From: Sodaliphilus sp050873765
Lineage (GTDB): Bacteria; Bacteroidota; Bacteroidia; Bacteroidales; Muribaculaceae
Reading direction: 5' to 3'
Assembly (NCBI GenBank): GCA_050873765.1
Contig: JBNMJK010000073.1
Span: forward strand, 1-11,605
Length of the DNA: 11,605 nt
In this document: positions 1 to 6,613 of the stretch, piece by piece
Layout of the letters: the number at the start of each line of letters is the position of its first letter
Position numbering within the stretch: position 1 is the first letter of the stretch
The notes under the pieces: generated by a model
What the model was told of the DNA's origin: nothing
The model's database searches: none
What the model saw: only the letters and a program-made list of their open reading frames with translations
Position numbers and translations under genes: made by a program

Positions 1-30
1 ACCTTTACAGACTGTCCATACGCCGGGGTG

Positions 31-49
31 GGCGCACGAGCCGTGCGTC
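31..49. repeat. GC-rich hairpin downstream of the minus-strand lipoprotein gene
   Basis: Bases 31-38 pair with 42-49 around an AGC triloop, giving an 8-bp stem with one G-T wobble. It lies about 33 bp past the stop codon of the minus-strand lipoprotein gene. No T tract follows on either strand, so it is not a canonical intrinsic terminator. It could be a REP-like intergenic palindrome or a 3'-end processing or stabilising structure. The rest of 1-81 shows no recognisable gene. Confidence 0.4.
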
Positions 50-81
50 ACTACTGGCACACCTCTGGTATCCTCGTTTGC

Positions 82-801
82 CTATTTTTTCTCCCGCTCC
101 TCCTTGCGGTAAGCCTCAGCCGACTGGTTGAGCGAGGCGCGTGCGGCATTGTATTCCTCATTAAACTCGGCATCGGTCAACTGATAGTCGGGGTCGTCCT
201 TGTGGCGGTTAGCGAGCTGATCGTTGGCCTCCTTCGCCTTGGCGCGGTTGTCGATAATCTGATAGATGTTGATTTTGTTCATGAGCGCCTGGTCCACCAG
301 TTCGGCATTGTGCGCGCTGTCGGCTATCAGCCTGTCGCACTTGCTCAATGCGCGCTCAGCCACTATGTTCATTGAGTCGAGTTTGCCCTCCATGCGGTAT
401 TTCCCGGCGTAGAACTGAAGGCGCACAAAATCATCAGGATTGTGGCTGAGCAGATGCTCCTGAATTTCCATCGCCTCGCGCATGCGTCCGCTCCTGGCCA
501 GCAGTTGGGCCCGCGTCAAGGCGGTGTTGAAGCGGCCTTGCTGTGTGGTGTCGATGCGCGCGATGCTGTCGTTGATGCTCATGGCCTGATGGAGCAGCTC
601 GGGGTCGGGCTTTTGGTCGTACTGGTCGATGAGCAGGCGCACCTCCTCAGTCATGGCGGCCACGCGCTCGCTGTCGGTGACAGGGGTCTCCATGGCCGTC
701 ACCGCCGAATCCATGCGGCTGCTCTCCGTGCCACGGCCCTCACCGCCCTGGCAGCACCACATCAGCGGCATAGCGCCCATTGCCAAAAGAATCTTTTTCA
801 C
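82..801 (-). CDS. Predicted lipoprotein with TPR-like helical repeats
   Basis: The 239-residue product starts with a short basic and hydrophobic leader (MKKILLAMGAMPLMW) followed by Cys16-Cys17, which reads as a lipoprotein signal with a loose Bacteroidetes-type lipobox. The mature protein opens with a low-complexity linker (about residues 18-45) and is then almost entirely helical. Residues about 93-155 have the alternating small and large residues of tetratricopeptide repeats (for example ARSGRMREAMEIQEHLL, then NPDD). The C-terminus is charged and ends in EEREKK. A periplasmic or inner-leaflet scaffold is the natural guess, but no enzymatic motif is visible and I do not recognise a named family. 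It is divergent from the TPR membrane protein at 1005. The ATG start directly precedes the signal peptide, and a TAATTTTG -7 element sits about 50 bp upstream. Confidence 0.8.
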   Translation of the reverse strand: MKKILLAMGAMPLMWCCQGGEGRGTESSRMDSAVTAMETPVTDSERVAAMTEEVRLLIDQYDQKPDPELLHQAMSINDSIARIDTTQQGRFNTALTRAQLLARSGRMREAMEIQEHLLSHNPDDFVRLQFYAGKYRMEGKLDSMNIVAERALSKCDRLIADSAHNAELVDQALMNKINIYQIIDNRAKAKEANDQLANRHKDDPDYQLTDAEFNEEYNAARASLNQSAEAYRKEEREKK

Positions 802-852
802 TTTAAGAAATGTGTATATTGTATGTATATACGGTTATCCCCGTTTTTCGTG

Positions 853-860
853 CAAAATTA
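853..860 (-). promoter_or_regulatory. Bacteroidetes -7 box for the minus-strand lipoprotein gene
   Basis: The minus strand reads TAATTTTG, an exact match to the Bacteroidetes TAnnTTTG -7 element, about 52 nt upstream of the ATG at 801. The expected -33 position shows no clear TTG, so the call rests on the -7 box and its location. Confidence 0.5.
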
Positions 861-923
861 CTCAATTTGAGCATATAACGGATAGGTTTTTAGCGCTTTT
901 TTGAAAAATATTCACCGAATTAC

Positions 924-954
924 TTTTAAATCACAATAATTACTATTAATTTTG
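924..954 (+). promoter_or_regulatory. Bacteroidetes-type promoter for the TPR membrane protein
   Basis: An exact TAnnTTTG -7 box (TAATTTTG, 947-954) is preceded 19 bp upstream by a T-rich -33 candidate (TTTT, 924-927). The -7 box lies 50 nt before the ATG at 1005. With the element at 853-860 it makes 802-1004 a divergent promoter region. Confidence 0.6.
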
Positions 955-1004
955 CGAGCTGAAACATTGAATTTATTTTAGTTAGAAACATCATATAATA
1001 TAAT

Positions 1005-1667
1005 ATGGCTAAACAAGACATTAAACAAGCTCGCACAACTGTTGACGAAGTGAACGAAACGCTCACATCTTGGGAACAGAAAGTTGAAAACAACAAAAAG
1101 CTCATTTACGGCGGTGTCGCTGCCATCATCGTAGTGTTTGCCGCAGTTGCCATCTTTATTGCAGTTCGCAACAATGGTATGCAGGAAGCTCAAAATATGG
1201 TCAACAAGGCCGATATGGAATACATGACCAAGGGAGATTCCGCAGGACTTGTGGCTTACAAGAAAGCAGCCAACGAATCATACGCTCCTGCCAACCGTGC
1301 CGCTCAAATGGCAGCCACTATCCTCTACAAGCAGAAAAAATACGACGAGGCCATCAAGCTGCTTGAAGGCTCCGACGCCAACGGCAAAATCATGGGCCCC
1401 GCTGCCCTCTCGCTCCTTGCCGACTGCTATGTGAACAAGAAGAACTACGACCAAGCCATCAGCACCTACGACAAGGCCATCAGCAAGGCTGGCGACAACG
1501 AGTCGCTCACCCCTATCTTCATGAAGAAGAAGGCCACTGTGCTCCACGCCACCAAGAAATACGATGAGGAGCTGGCCGTGTATGAAGACATGAAGGCCAA
1601 ATTCCCAAGCTATGCGCTCAACATCAACATCGACAAATACATTGAGCGTGCCAAGGCTTCTAAATAA
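1005..1667 (+). CDS. Membrane-anchored tetratricopeptide repeat protein (YfgM-like)
   Basis: The 220-residue protein has a charged cytoplasmic N-terminus (residues 1-32, predicted helical, with a TLTSWEQKVENNKK stretch), one transmembrane helix at about 33-54 (LIYGGVAAIIVVFAAVAIFIAV), and a soluble C-terminal part of TPR hairpins at about 78-200 (KKYDEAIKLLEG, KNYDQAISTYDKAI, KKYDEELAVYEDM). This architecture matches the YfgM/TPR_21-type proteins common in Bacteroidetes. In proteobacteria YfgM is an ancillary SecYEG partner of PpiD, but whether that role applies here is unknown. The ATG is preceded by AT-rich leader without a Shine-Dalgarno sequence, usual for the phylum. The gene is monocistronic: it has its own promoter at 924-954 and a strong terminator at 1700-1735. 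Confidence 0.88.
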   Translation: MAKQDIKQARTTVDEVNETLTSWEQKVENNKKLIYGGVAAIIVVFAAVAIFIAVRNNGMQEAQNMVNKADMEYMTKGDSAGLVAYKKAANESYAPANRAAQMAATILYKQKKYDEAIKLLEGSDANGKIMGPAALSLLADCYVNKKNYDQAISTYDKAISKAGDNESLTPIFMKKKATVLHATKKYDEELAVYEDMKAKFPSYALNINIDKYIERAKASK

Positions 1668-1699
1668 TTTGCAATAACTTACACAGCATCACATATCAA

Positions 1700-1735
1700 G
1701 GTTGGATTAATCACCCCGATTATCCAACCTTTTTT
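1700..1735 (+). terminator. Rho-independent terminator of the TPR membrane protein gene
   Basis: GGTTGGATTAATC (1700-1712) pairs with GATTATCCAACC (1718-1729) across an ACCCC loop. There are 12 base pairs with one bulged T. A run of six T follows at 1730-1735. It begins 33 nt after the stop codon, with pyrH next on the same strand, so it should insulate the two genes. Confidence 0.88.
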
Positions 1736-1737
1736 CG

Positions 1738-1745
1738 TAATTTTG
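1738..1745 (+). promoter_or_regulatory. Candidate -7 box for pyrH
   Basis: TAATTTTG matches TAnnTTTG exactly, directly after the upstream terminator and 80 nt before the pyrH ATG. The -33 position falls inside the terminator stem and has no TTG. The 5' untranslated region would be about 70 nt and AT-rich. Confidence 0.45.
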
Positions 1746-1824
1746 CACTGGTATTTTCAATAATCACTATTTTTTCACACTACGGTAACGTAAAAAAACT
1801 ACAAAGAATTCAAAAATAAGCACT

Positions 1825-2541
1825 ATGAAGGCAATTTATAAACGCGTGCTGCTCAAGCTCAGCGGCGAATCGCTTCAAGGCGAACAAGGTTATGGAATCG
1901 ACCCACAACGTGTGGCCGACTACTGCGAACAGATTAAGGAACTGGTTGACGCTGGCGTGCAAGTGGCCATCGTGATTGGCGGCGGCAACATTTTCCGCGG
2001 CCTCAAAGGCGCGGCGCAAGGCTTCGACCGCGTGAAGGGCGACCAGATGGGTATGCTCGCCACCGTGATCAATTCCATTGCTTTGAGCTCTGGGCTCGAC
2101 GCCGTGGGCCAGCCATCAAAAGTGCTCACCGCCATTGGCATGTTTCCCATCGGCGAGCAATACAGCAAATGGCGTGCCATTGAGGCCATGGAGCAAGGCA
2201 AGGTGGCAATCATGTCGTGCGGCACGGGCAATCCCTTCTTCACCACCGACACAGGCTCAGCCCTTCGCGGCATTGAGGTAGAGGCCGAGGTGATGCTCAA
2301 AGGCACCCGAGTGGACGGCATCTACACCGCCGACCCGGAAAAAGACCCTAACGCCACCAAGTTCGACAAAATCACTTACGACGAGATTTACCGCCGCAAC
2401 CTCAAAGTGATGGACATGACCGCCACCATCATGTGTAAGGAAAACGGTCTGCCTATCCACGTGTTTAACATGGACGTGAAGGGTAACCTCCGCAAGGTGC
2501 TGGCTGGCGAGCCATGCGGCACCCTCGTAACTCTCGAATAA
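1825..2541 (+). CDS. pyrH: UMP kinase (uridylate kinase)
   Basis: PyrH phosphorylates UMP to UDP with ATP, the committed kinase step of bacterial pyrimidine nucleotide synthesis, in the cytoplasm as a hexamer. The 238-residue length is typical, and the amino-acid-kinase motifs are all present in order: KLSGES (11-16), the nucleotide-binding glycine loop GGGNIFRG (52-59), GDQMGMLAT (72-80), the UMP-binding GTGNPFFTTDTGSALRG (133-149) and DGIYTADPEKDP (164-174). The ATG at 1825 gives the standard N-terminus KRVLLKLSGES. In many bacteria pyrH sits between tsf and frr; here neither neighbour is present. The gene has its own -7 box and ends at a hairpin, so it appears monocistronic. Nothing looks truncated or altered. 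Confidence 0.98.
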   Translation: MKAIYKRVLLKLSGESLQGEQGYGIDPQRVADYCEQIKELVDAGVQVAIVIGGGNIFRGLKGAAQGFDRVKGDQMGMLATVINSIALSSGLDAVGQPSKVLTAIGMFPIGEQYSKWRAIEAMEQGKVAIMSCGTGNPFFTTDTGSALRGIEVEAEVMLKGTRVDGIYTADPEKDPNATKFDKITYDEIYRRNLKVMDMTATIMCKENGLPIHVFNMDVKGNLRKVLAGEPCGTLVTLE

Positions 2542-2576
2542 ACGCATCACACTGCCACACATTGGCACAATCGAAT

Positions 2577-2616
2577 AAGGCCAAGGGCGCGCATTAGTTG
2601 TCGCGCTCCTGGCCTT
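2577..2616 (+). terminator. Long hairpin after pyrH, probable terminator
   Basis: Bases 2577-2591 pair with 2602-2616 as a 15-bp stem with one mismatch and one G-T wobble around a 10-nt loop (CATTAGTTGT). The GC-rich core GGCC...GCGCG is bordered by AA/TT at the base, so it could act on either strand. The following tail (ACTTCTATC) is only moderately T-rich. The next stretch, 2617-2711, shows no ORF or strong motif. Confidence 0.65.
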
Positions 2617-2711
2617 ACTTCTATCATATAGCGTGTGGTATAACCCACCACTGTCGCATTACTCTCTGGCTCAAAAGCATGCTCTCCAAAGCGCACTCCT
2701 CCTAAGAAAAT

Positions 2712-2840
2712 CACAAACGTCCGAATAAACCAGTCACAAACGTCCGAATAAACCAGCCACAAACGTCCGAACAAACCAGCCACAAACGTCCGAACAAACC
2801 AGCCACAAACGTCCGAACAAATCAGCCACAAACGTCCGAA
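2712..2840 (+). repeat. 23-bp direct tandem repeat array, 5.6 copies
   Basis: Five full units start at 2712, 2735, 2758, 2781 and 2804, followed by a 14-nt partial unit at 2827-2840. The shared core is CACAAACGTCCGAA. Units differ only at position 15 (T in units 1-2, C in 3-5), position 20 (T in unit 5) and position 23 (T in unit 1). There are no spacers, so this is not CRISPR. The array ends 14 bp before the -33 box of the AAA/DUF4143 gene. This suggests an iteron-like protein-binding platform or a variable-number repeat affecting that promoter; this role is inferred. Confidence 0.95.
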
Positions 2841-2854
2841 AATCTCTTTATTTT

Positions 2855-2886
2855 TTTGGTCAGCATAAAAAAAGTATATATTTTTG
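2855..2886 (+). promoter_or_regulatory. Strong Bacteroidetes promoter of the AAA/DUF4143 gene
   Basis: A TTTG -33 box (2855-2858), a 20-bp spacer and TATTTTTG -7 box (2879-2886) match the Bacteroidetes consensus closely. The -7 box is 19 nt before the ATG at 2906, so the leader is very short. The tandem array lies immediately upstream. Confidence 0.8.
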
Positions 2887-2905
2887 CACTATAAACCAAC
2901 ACGAT

Positions 2906-4180
2906 ATGTCGAAGTATAAACAGCGCATAGCTGATGAAATATTAAAGCGGAAAATTCTCGGAAAAGGCGCAGTGCTTATCAAGGGGCCAAAATGGTGCGG
3001 CAAGACCACTACCGCCAAGCAATTGGCTAAAAGTGTTCTCGACTTAGGTGATTCCGCTGTATTGTCGCAGAGCTCACAAATGATGGAGCTAAACGCAAGT
3101 GTGCTCCTTGCGGGACCCACTCCACGGCTCATCGATGAATGGCAAGCACTTCCACCAATATGGGATTGCATTCGCAGCGAAGTGGACAAGAGAGGAAAGC
3201 CCTCACAATTTATCTTAACAGGATCGTCGGTGCTACCTTCTGCCGACGAAACCATACACAGCGGCACCGGACGATTTGCGCACCTGAAAATGCGACCAAT
3301 GAGCCTGTATGAGTCGGGTGAGTCAACAGGCAAGATCAGCCTGAAATCGCTGTTCGATGGTGAAGGGTTTGATATTCTGCAAAACGACATTGATGTTGAG
3401 CAACTTGCTTTTCTCACATGCCGCGGCGGATGGCCATGGGCAACCATCATATCGGAGAATTTGGCACTTGACCAAGCCTTTGACTACTACGACTCTGTGG
3501 TAAACTACGACATTCAGCGCGTAGATAAAGTGAGGCGCAACACAGAACGCACGAAACTACTTCTTCGCTCCTATGCTCGCAACATTTCGCAGCAAGTGTC
3601 ATACAATACCATCAGGAAAGACATGTTCACCAACGACGCCAGCACCCTCGATGAAGACACTGTGATGGACTACATCAAGGCTTTGAAAAAACTCTATGTG
3701 ATAGAAGACCTCCTGGCCTGGAATCCAAACATCAGAAGCAAATCGGCAATCCGCACAAGCGACACCCGTCACTTTGTGGATCCAAGTATTGGTATAGCGG
3801 CACTCGGACTTGGCCCAAACGACCTGGTCAACGACCTACAGTCGTTCGGCCTCTTCTTCGAGGATCTTGTGGTGCGCGACCTGCGCGTTTATGCCGATGC
3901 TCTCGATGGGGCGCTTTACCACTACAGAGACAGCAGTGGACTGGAATGTGACACTGTGCTCCACCGCCGCAATGGCAGCTACGCTCTGCTTGAAGTGAAA
4001 CTTGGGGGAAAGGAACGTATTGAAGAAGGAGCGACCAATCTGAAAGCATTGGCCGACAAAATTGACACAAGTAAAATGCCTGCGCCATCATTCATGGCTG
4101 TCATCATTGGCGTAGGGCAATATGCCTACCAAAGGAAAGATGGTGTGTATGTCATTCCGATTGGCTGTCTAAAGAATTAG
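2906..4180 (+). CDS. AAA+ ATPase with DUF4143 C-terminal region
   Basis: The 424-residue protein has an N-terminal AAA domain: Walker A GPKWCGKT (27-34), Walker B RLIDEWQ with Asp77-Glu78 (74-80), and the sensor-like ILTGSSV (103-109). Residues about 228-273 look like a winged helix (VSYNTIRKDM, then DEDTVMDYIKALKKLYVIEDLLAWNP). The C-terminus carries LECDT...YALLEVKLG (346-367), the Glu/Asp and ExK spacing of a PD-(D/E)xK-like fold seen in DUF4143 proteins. These ATPases are widespread in Bacteroidetes and archaea in many copies per genome; their cellular function is not settled. The ATG was chosen because it follows a consensus promoter at short distance. The stop overlaps the convergent gene by 4 nt. 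The 23-bp array upstream is the notable feature of this locus. Base composition resembles its neighbours, with no sign of decay. Confidence 0.92.
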   Translation: MSKYKQRIADEILKRKILGKGAVLIKGPKWCGKTTTAKQLAKSVLDLGDSAVLSQSSQMMELNASVLLAGPTPRLIDEWQALPPIWDCIRSEVDKRGKPSQFILTGSSVLPSADETIHSGTGRFAHLKMRPMSLYESGESTGKISLKSLFDGEGFDILQNDIDVEQLAFLTCRGGWPWATIISENLALDQAFDYYDSVVNYDIQRVDKVRRNTERTKLLLRSYARNISQQVSYNTIRKDMFTNDASTLDEDTVMDYIKALKKLYVIEDLLAWNPNIRSKSAIRTSDTRHFVDPSIGIAALGLGPNDLVNDLQSFGLFFEDLVVRDLRVYADALDGALYHYRDSSGLECDTVLHRRNGSYALLEVKLGGKERIEEGATNLKALADKIDTSKMPAPSFMAVIIGVGQYAYQRKDGVYVIPIGCLKN

Positions 4181-5607
4181 GCGGTGGCGGCATAGCAGTA
4201 GGCGAGCACGGCTGCCACCACCATGGCATAGCAGGCGCACCATATTCTGAATGTGCCTCGCCACTGGCCTTCGCGGTATTTACACACCACCCACACGGCT
4301 ATGGTCACAAACAGCGGCTGGAAAGGCAGGGTGTAGCGGCTCACACTGCCGCTCGTCACAAACGCCACTACCGCTATGCTCACGAATGGCCACAGCGCCC
4401 ACCAGCCTAAGCTCTGCTTCTTATACGACTGGGTGAACAGATAGAACAGCGCCAAGCCGGCTACGGCATACCACACCCACTGAAAGCGCGTGGCCAGCAG
4501 GCTCACACTCAGCGTTTCAGCCGTCTCTGCCGATGGCCATGGAAAAGGTATGAAGAATTGCACAGCGCAAGTCACGGGCAGCAGCAGTAGCCGTTGCCAC
4601 ATGGGCTGCTGAAAATAGTGGCTCATCATCTCGCCATACGCGCCATGCGCAAGATAGATTTCCTTCATGATGTCGGTTCCCGCAACTATCCGCATCTGCA
4701 CCTCGGAGCCGAATCCATTCGACCAGTACACGCCCAGGCCTACGCCTACCACCGACACCGCAAGCAGTGCGGCTGCGTAACGCCACATTTTCCTGTTGTC
4801 GGCAAGTGTAAGCAGCACCCCTATCATCAGAAAATACACCACACTCATACGCGTGACCGCCATCACCATCACCGCCACGGTGTAGCACACCACATCACGC
4901 CACACCGGGCCATCATGCGCGGCATCGAGCGATTTCATTCGTGCCAAGGCGTAGGCCGCCAAAGCCACCGAGAAATAGGTGAGGGGCTCTTTGAGCAGCA
5001 TGGGGCCGTGGCTCATAAAGTAGCCGAGCACCGCCACACCGAGCATCGTGAGCACGGTGACTTGGGTGCGGGTGGCTGTGAGTCGCCGTGCCAGCACACG
5101 CCCCGCCATCTGGCCACTCACCACAATGGTGAGCAGCGTGAGCGACACGTTGATGGCTATAGGCCAAACGATACTGGCGCCAAACAGCCGCCACGACAGC
5201 AATATCATCAGCGGGAAACCCACAAACTTGGTCTGGGGTTCGGCAACAGAGCCATCGAAATGGTTCAACGCCCAGCGAAAGTACAGCGCATCGTCGCAAT
5301 GAAGGTCGGGATTGGCGAGAGTGCGCCCCACTTCGTGCGTCCAGCCATATATGTTGGAAAAAGCCCAGATCACAAGCATGATGCCGCTCACGCTCATCAC
5401 AAGCGCGCCCCATGGCTCACCGCCACTGATGCGGGCATAGAGTGCGCGAGGCACGGCATAAGCCAGCCCAAGCCCACACGCCAAGCCTATGCCTTCGGTG
5501 CCAAACACACCTACCGACACGGCAAGCAGCAGGCACAAGCATAGCAGTTCCACGCACAGTTGAGCACGCTGAAAACGCCTTGTGAGAATAAAGTGCGCTA
5601 TATTCAT
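4177..5607 (-). CDS. Polytopic membrane protein, GT-C glycosyltransferase-like
   Basis: The 476-residue product is mostly hydrophobic, with roughly ten to twelve membrane helices. Between the second and third hydrophobic stretches lies NPDLHCDDALYFRWA (99-113); its Asp105-Asp106 sits where GT-C enzymes place a catalytic acidic motif in the first periplasmic loop. Near the C-terminus VSRYTLPFQPLFVTIA (422-437) resembles the RY-x-LP-x-xP segment of membrane glycosyltransferases and O-antigen-type polymerases. LLKEPL (204-209) also recalls such proteins. A lipid-linked sugar transferase or polysaccharide polymerase is plausible; no exact family or substrate can be named. The open frame extends to a TTG at 5619, but the ATG at 5607 is preferred because it leaves about 40 nt after a promoter at 5651-5684. 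Its TAA overlaps the convergent ATPase gene, and no terminator is visible between them. Confidence 0.8.
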   Translation of the reverse strand: MNIAHFILTRRFQRAQLCVELLCLCLLLAVSVGVFGTEGIGLACGLGLAYAVPRALYARISGGEPWGALVMSVSGIMLVIWAFSNIYGWTHEVGRTLANPDLHCDDALYFRWALNHFDGSVAEPQTKFVGFPLMILLSWRLFGASIVWPIAINVSLTLLTIVVSGQMAGRVLARRLTATRTQVTVLTMLGVAVLGYFMSHGPMLLKEPLTYFSVALAAYALARMKSLDAAHDGPVWRDVVCYTVAVMVMAVTRMSVVYFLMIGVLLTLADNRKMWRYAAALLAVSVVGVGLGVYWSNGFGSEVQMRIVAGTDIMKEIYLAHGAYGEMMSHYFQQPMWQRLLLLPVTCAVQFFIPFPWPSAETAETLSVSLLATRFQWVWYAVAGLALFYLFTQSYKKQSLGWWALWPFVSIAVVAFVTSGSVSRYTLPFQPLFVTIAVWVVCKYREGQWRGTFRIWCACYAMVVAAVLAYCYAATA

Positions 5608-5650
5608 ACTTCCGACCAAAAAATCTTACAGCCTTAGAGTTCTATTTTTG

Positions 5651-5684
5651 CAAAATTACAACATTTTGTTCGCTAAGTGGCAAA
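5651..5684 (-). promoter_or_regulatory. Promoter of the GT-C-like membrane protein (minus strand)
   Basis: On the minus strand the -7 box TAATTTTG (5651-5658) has a TTTG -33 candidate at 5681-5684 with a slightly long 22-bp spacer. It lies about 45 nt upstream of the ATG at 5607. The box is half of a TTTTGCAAAA palindrome (5646-5655); the plus strand also reads TATTTTTG at 5643-5650, a possible second, divergent -7 element. Confidence 0.55.
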
Positions 5685-5702
5685 AGTTTCTATAAATCTT
5701 GT

Positions 5703-5733
5703 TTTGTTTGTCCTTAATTATTCGCTAACTTTG
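5703..5733 (+). promoter_or_regulatory. Promoter of the glsA-glsB-wzi-like operon
   Basis: A TTTG -33 box (5703-5706), a 19-bp spacer and TAACTTTG -7 box (5726-5733) match the Bacteroidetes consensus. The -7 box ends 29 nt before the ATG at 5763. No other promoter is seen before the following three genes, which are packed with 4-nt overlaps or very short gaps. Confidence 0.75.
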
Positions 5734-5762
5734 TTATTTCAAATCATATAAGTATTGAAAGA

Positions 5763-6596
5763 ATGAACGATGAGCAGGTGGTGATCGACGTGGACGAGTT
5801 GGTGAGGCAGCGTATGCCTCGCTACTATCGCTATATCCCCAAGCTGGCCATCAGCTGGCTGGAGCGCATCATTCACCAGCGCGAGCTCAATGCCATACTT
5901 CAGCGCATGTGTGGCCACGACGGCGTGGCGGCTGCCGATGAGGCGCTCAGCTACCTTGACATCACCACTGAGGTGGTGGGCGATGAAGCAGTGCCCGACC
6001 AGGGGCGCTTCATCTTCGTGTCGAACCACCCTTTAGGCGGCCTCGACGGGCTGGCGCTCATCTCCTATTTAGGCAAGCGCTACAATGGCAAAATCCGTTT
6101 TTTGGTCAACGACCTGCTCATGGCGGTGAAGCCCCTTCAGTCGGTGTTTCTGCCCGTGAACAAGTATGGGAGGCAGTCGCGAGGGCGCGCCGAGGAGATT
6201 GAGGCGCAATACCAGGGCGACAACCAGATGGCCACCTTTCCAGCAGGCCTATGCTCACGCATGGACAGCTGCGGCAAGGTGCACGACCTGCAGTGGCAGA
6301 AGTTTGTGGTGACGCACGCCATTCGCACACGCCGCCACATCGTGCCCATGTATTTCGACGGAGCAAACTCTCGCTTCTTCTACCGCATGGCGCGCTGGCG
6401 CAAGCGATTAGGCATAAAATTCAACATAGAAATGATTCTCCTCCCTGGCGAAATGCTGAAAAGCCGCGGGCATAACTACCGCGTGTATGTGGGCGAGGCT
6501 ATTCCATGGACGAGCCTCAACGCCCAGCGCCCATTTGAGGAGGCACAGCGCGTGGCAAGCATCTGCTATGCGCTCAAACCCTCTGACACTAAATAA
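5763..6596 (+). CDS. glsA: PlsC-family O-acyltransferase, glycine-lipid synthesis (GlsA-like)
   Basis: The 277-residue protein belongs to the lysophospholipid acyltransferase superfamily. Motif I is SNHPLGGLDGL with catalytic His89 and Asp95; the spacing is HX5D rather than the textbook HX4D. Motif III appears as ATFPAGLCSR (157-166), where PAG replaces the usual PEG. HIVPMYFDGANSRF (192-205) corresponds to the motif IV region. It lacks obvious membrane spans and probably acts on the inner face of the cytoplasmic membrane. In Bacteroides an O-acyltransferase of this type (GlsA) adds a second acyl chain to the hydroxyl of an N-(3-hydroxyacyl)-glycine made by GlsB; the GNAT gene beginning 17 nt later supports the same pathway here. 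An ornithine-lipid (OlsA-like) product is the alternative. The ATG follows a consensus promoter. Confidence 0.82.
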   Translation: MNDEQVVIDVDELVRQRMPRYYRYIPKLAISWLERIIHQRELNAILQRMCGHDGVAAADEALSYLDITTEVVGDEAVPDQGRFIFVSNHPLGGLDGLALISYLGKRYNGKIRFLVNDLLMAVKPLQSVFLPVNKYGRQSRGRAEEIEAQYQGDNQMATFPAGLCSRMDSCGKVHDLQWQKFVVTHAIRTRRHIVPMYFDGANSRFFYRMARWRKRLGIKFNIEMILLPGEMLKSRGHNYRVYVGEAIPWTSLNAQRPFEEAQRVASICYALKPSDTK

Positions 6597-6613
6597 GACT
6601 TTTTTTGAAGAAG

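Noticed and set aside
1..81. Possible rRNA or small-RNA remnant at the left edge (ACACCTCTGGT recalls a piece of 23S rRNA)
   Set aside because: The resemblance is about 11 nt and the flanks do not match; only the hairpin at 31-49 can be supported.
2547..2831. Minus-strand frame reading through the 23-bp array as a repeated Trp/Phe/Cys-rich peptide
   Set aside because: 23 is not a multiple of 3, so the frame shifts each unit; the frame is open only because the repeat lacks stops. No promoter or conserved feature supports a gene.
2712..2840. CRISPR array
   Set aside because: The units are contiguous, with no spacers between them, and no cas genes are nearby.
4594..5544. Long His-rich plus-strand frame (316 codons) opposite the GT-C-like gene
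   Set aside because: It lies wholly antisense to a membrane protein with clear hydrophobic periodicity; the His-rich composition is what the complement of GC-rich membrane codons gives, and no domain is seen.
5608..5619. TTG start at 5619 extending the GT-C-like protein by four residues
   Set aside because: An ATG at 5607 lies closer to the expected distance from the promoter, and the added residues (MVGS) contribute nothing recognisable.
6605..6613. TTG start at 6605 for glsB
   Set aside because: An ATG follows three codons later; the TTG lies in a T-run after the glsA stop and is less likely to be used.
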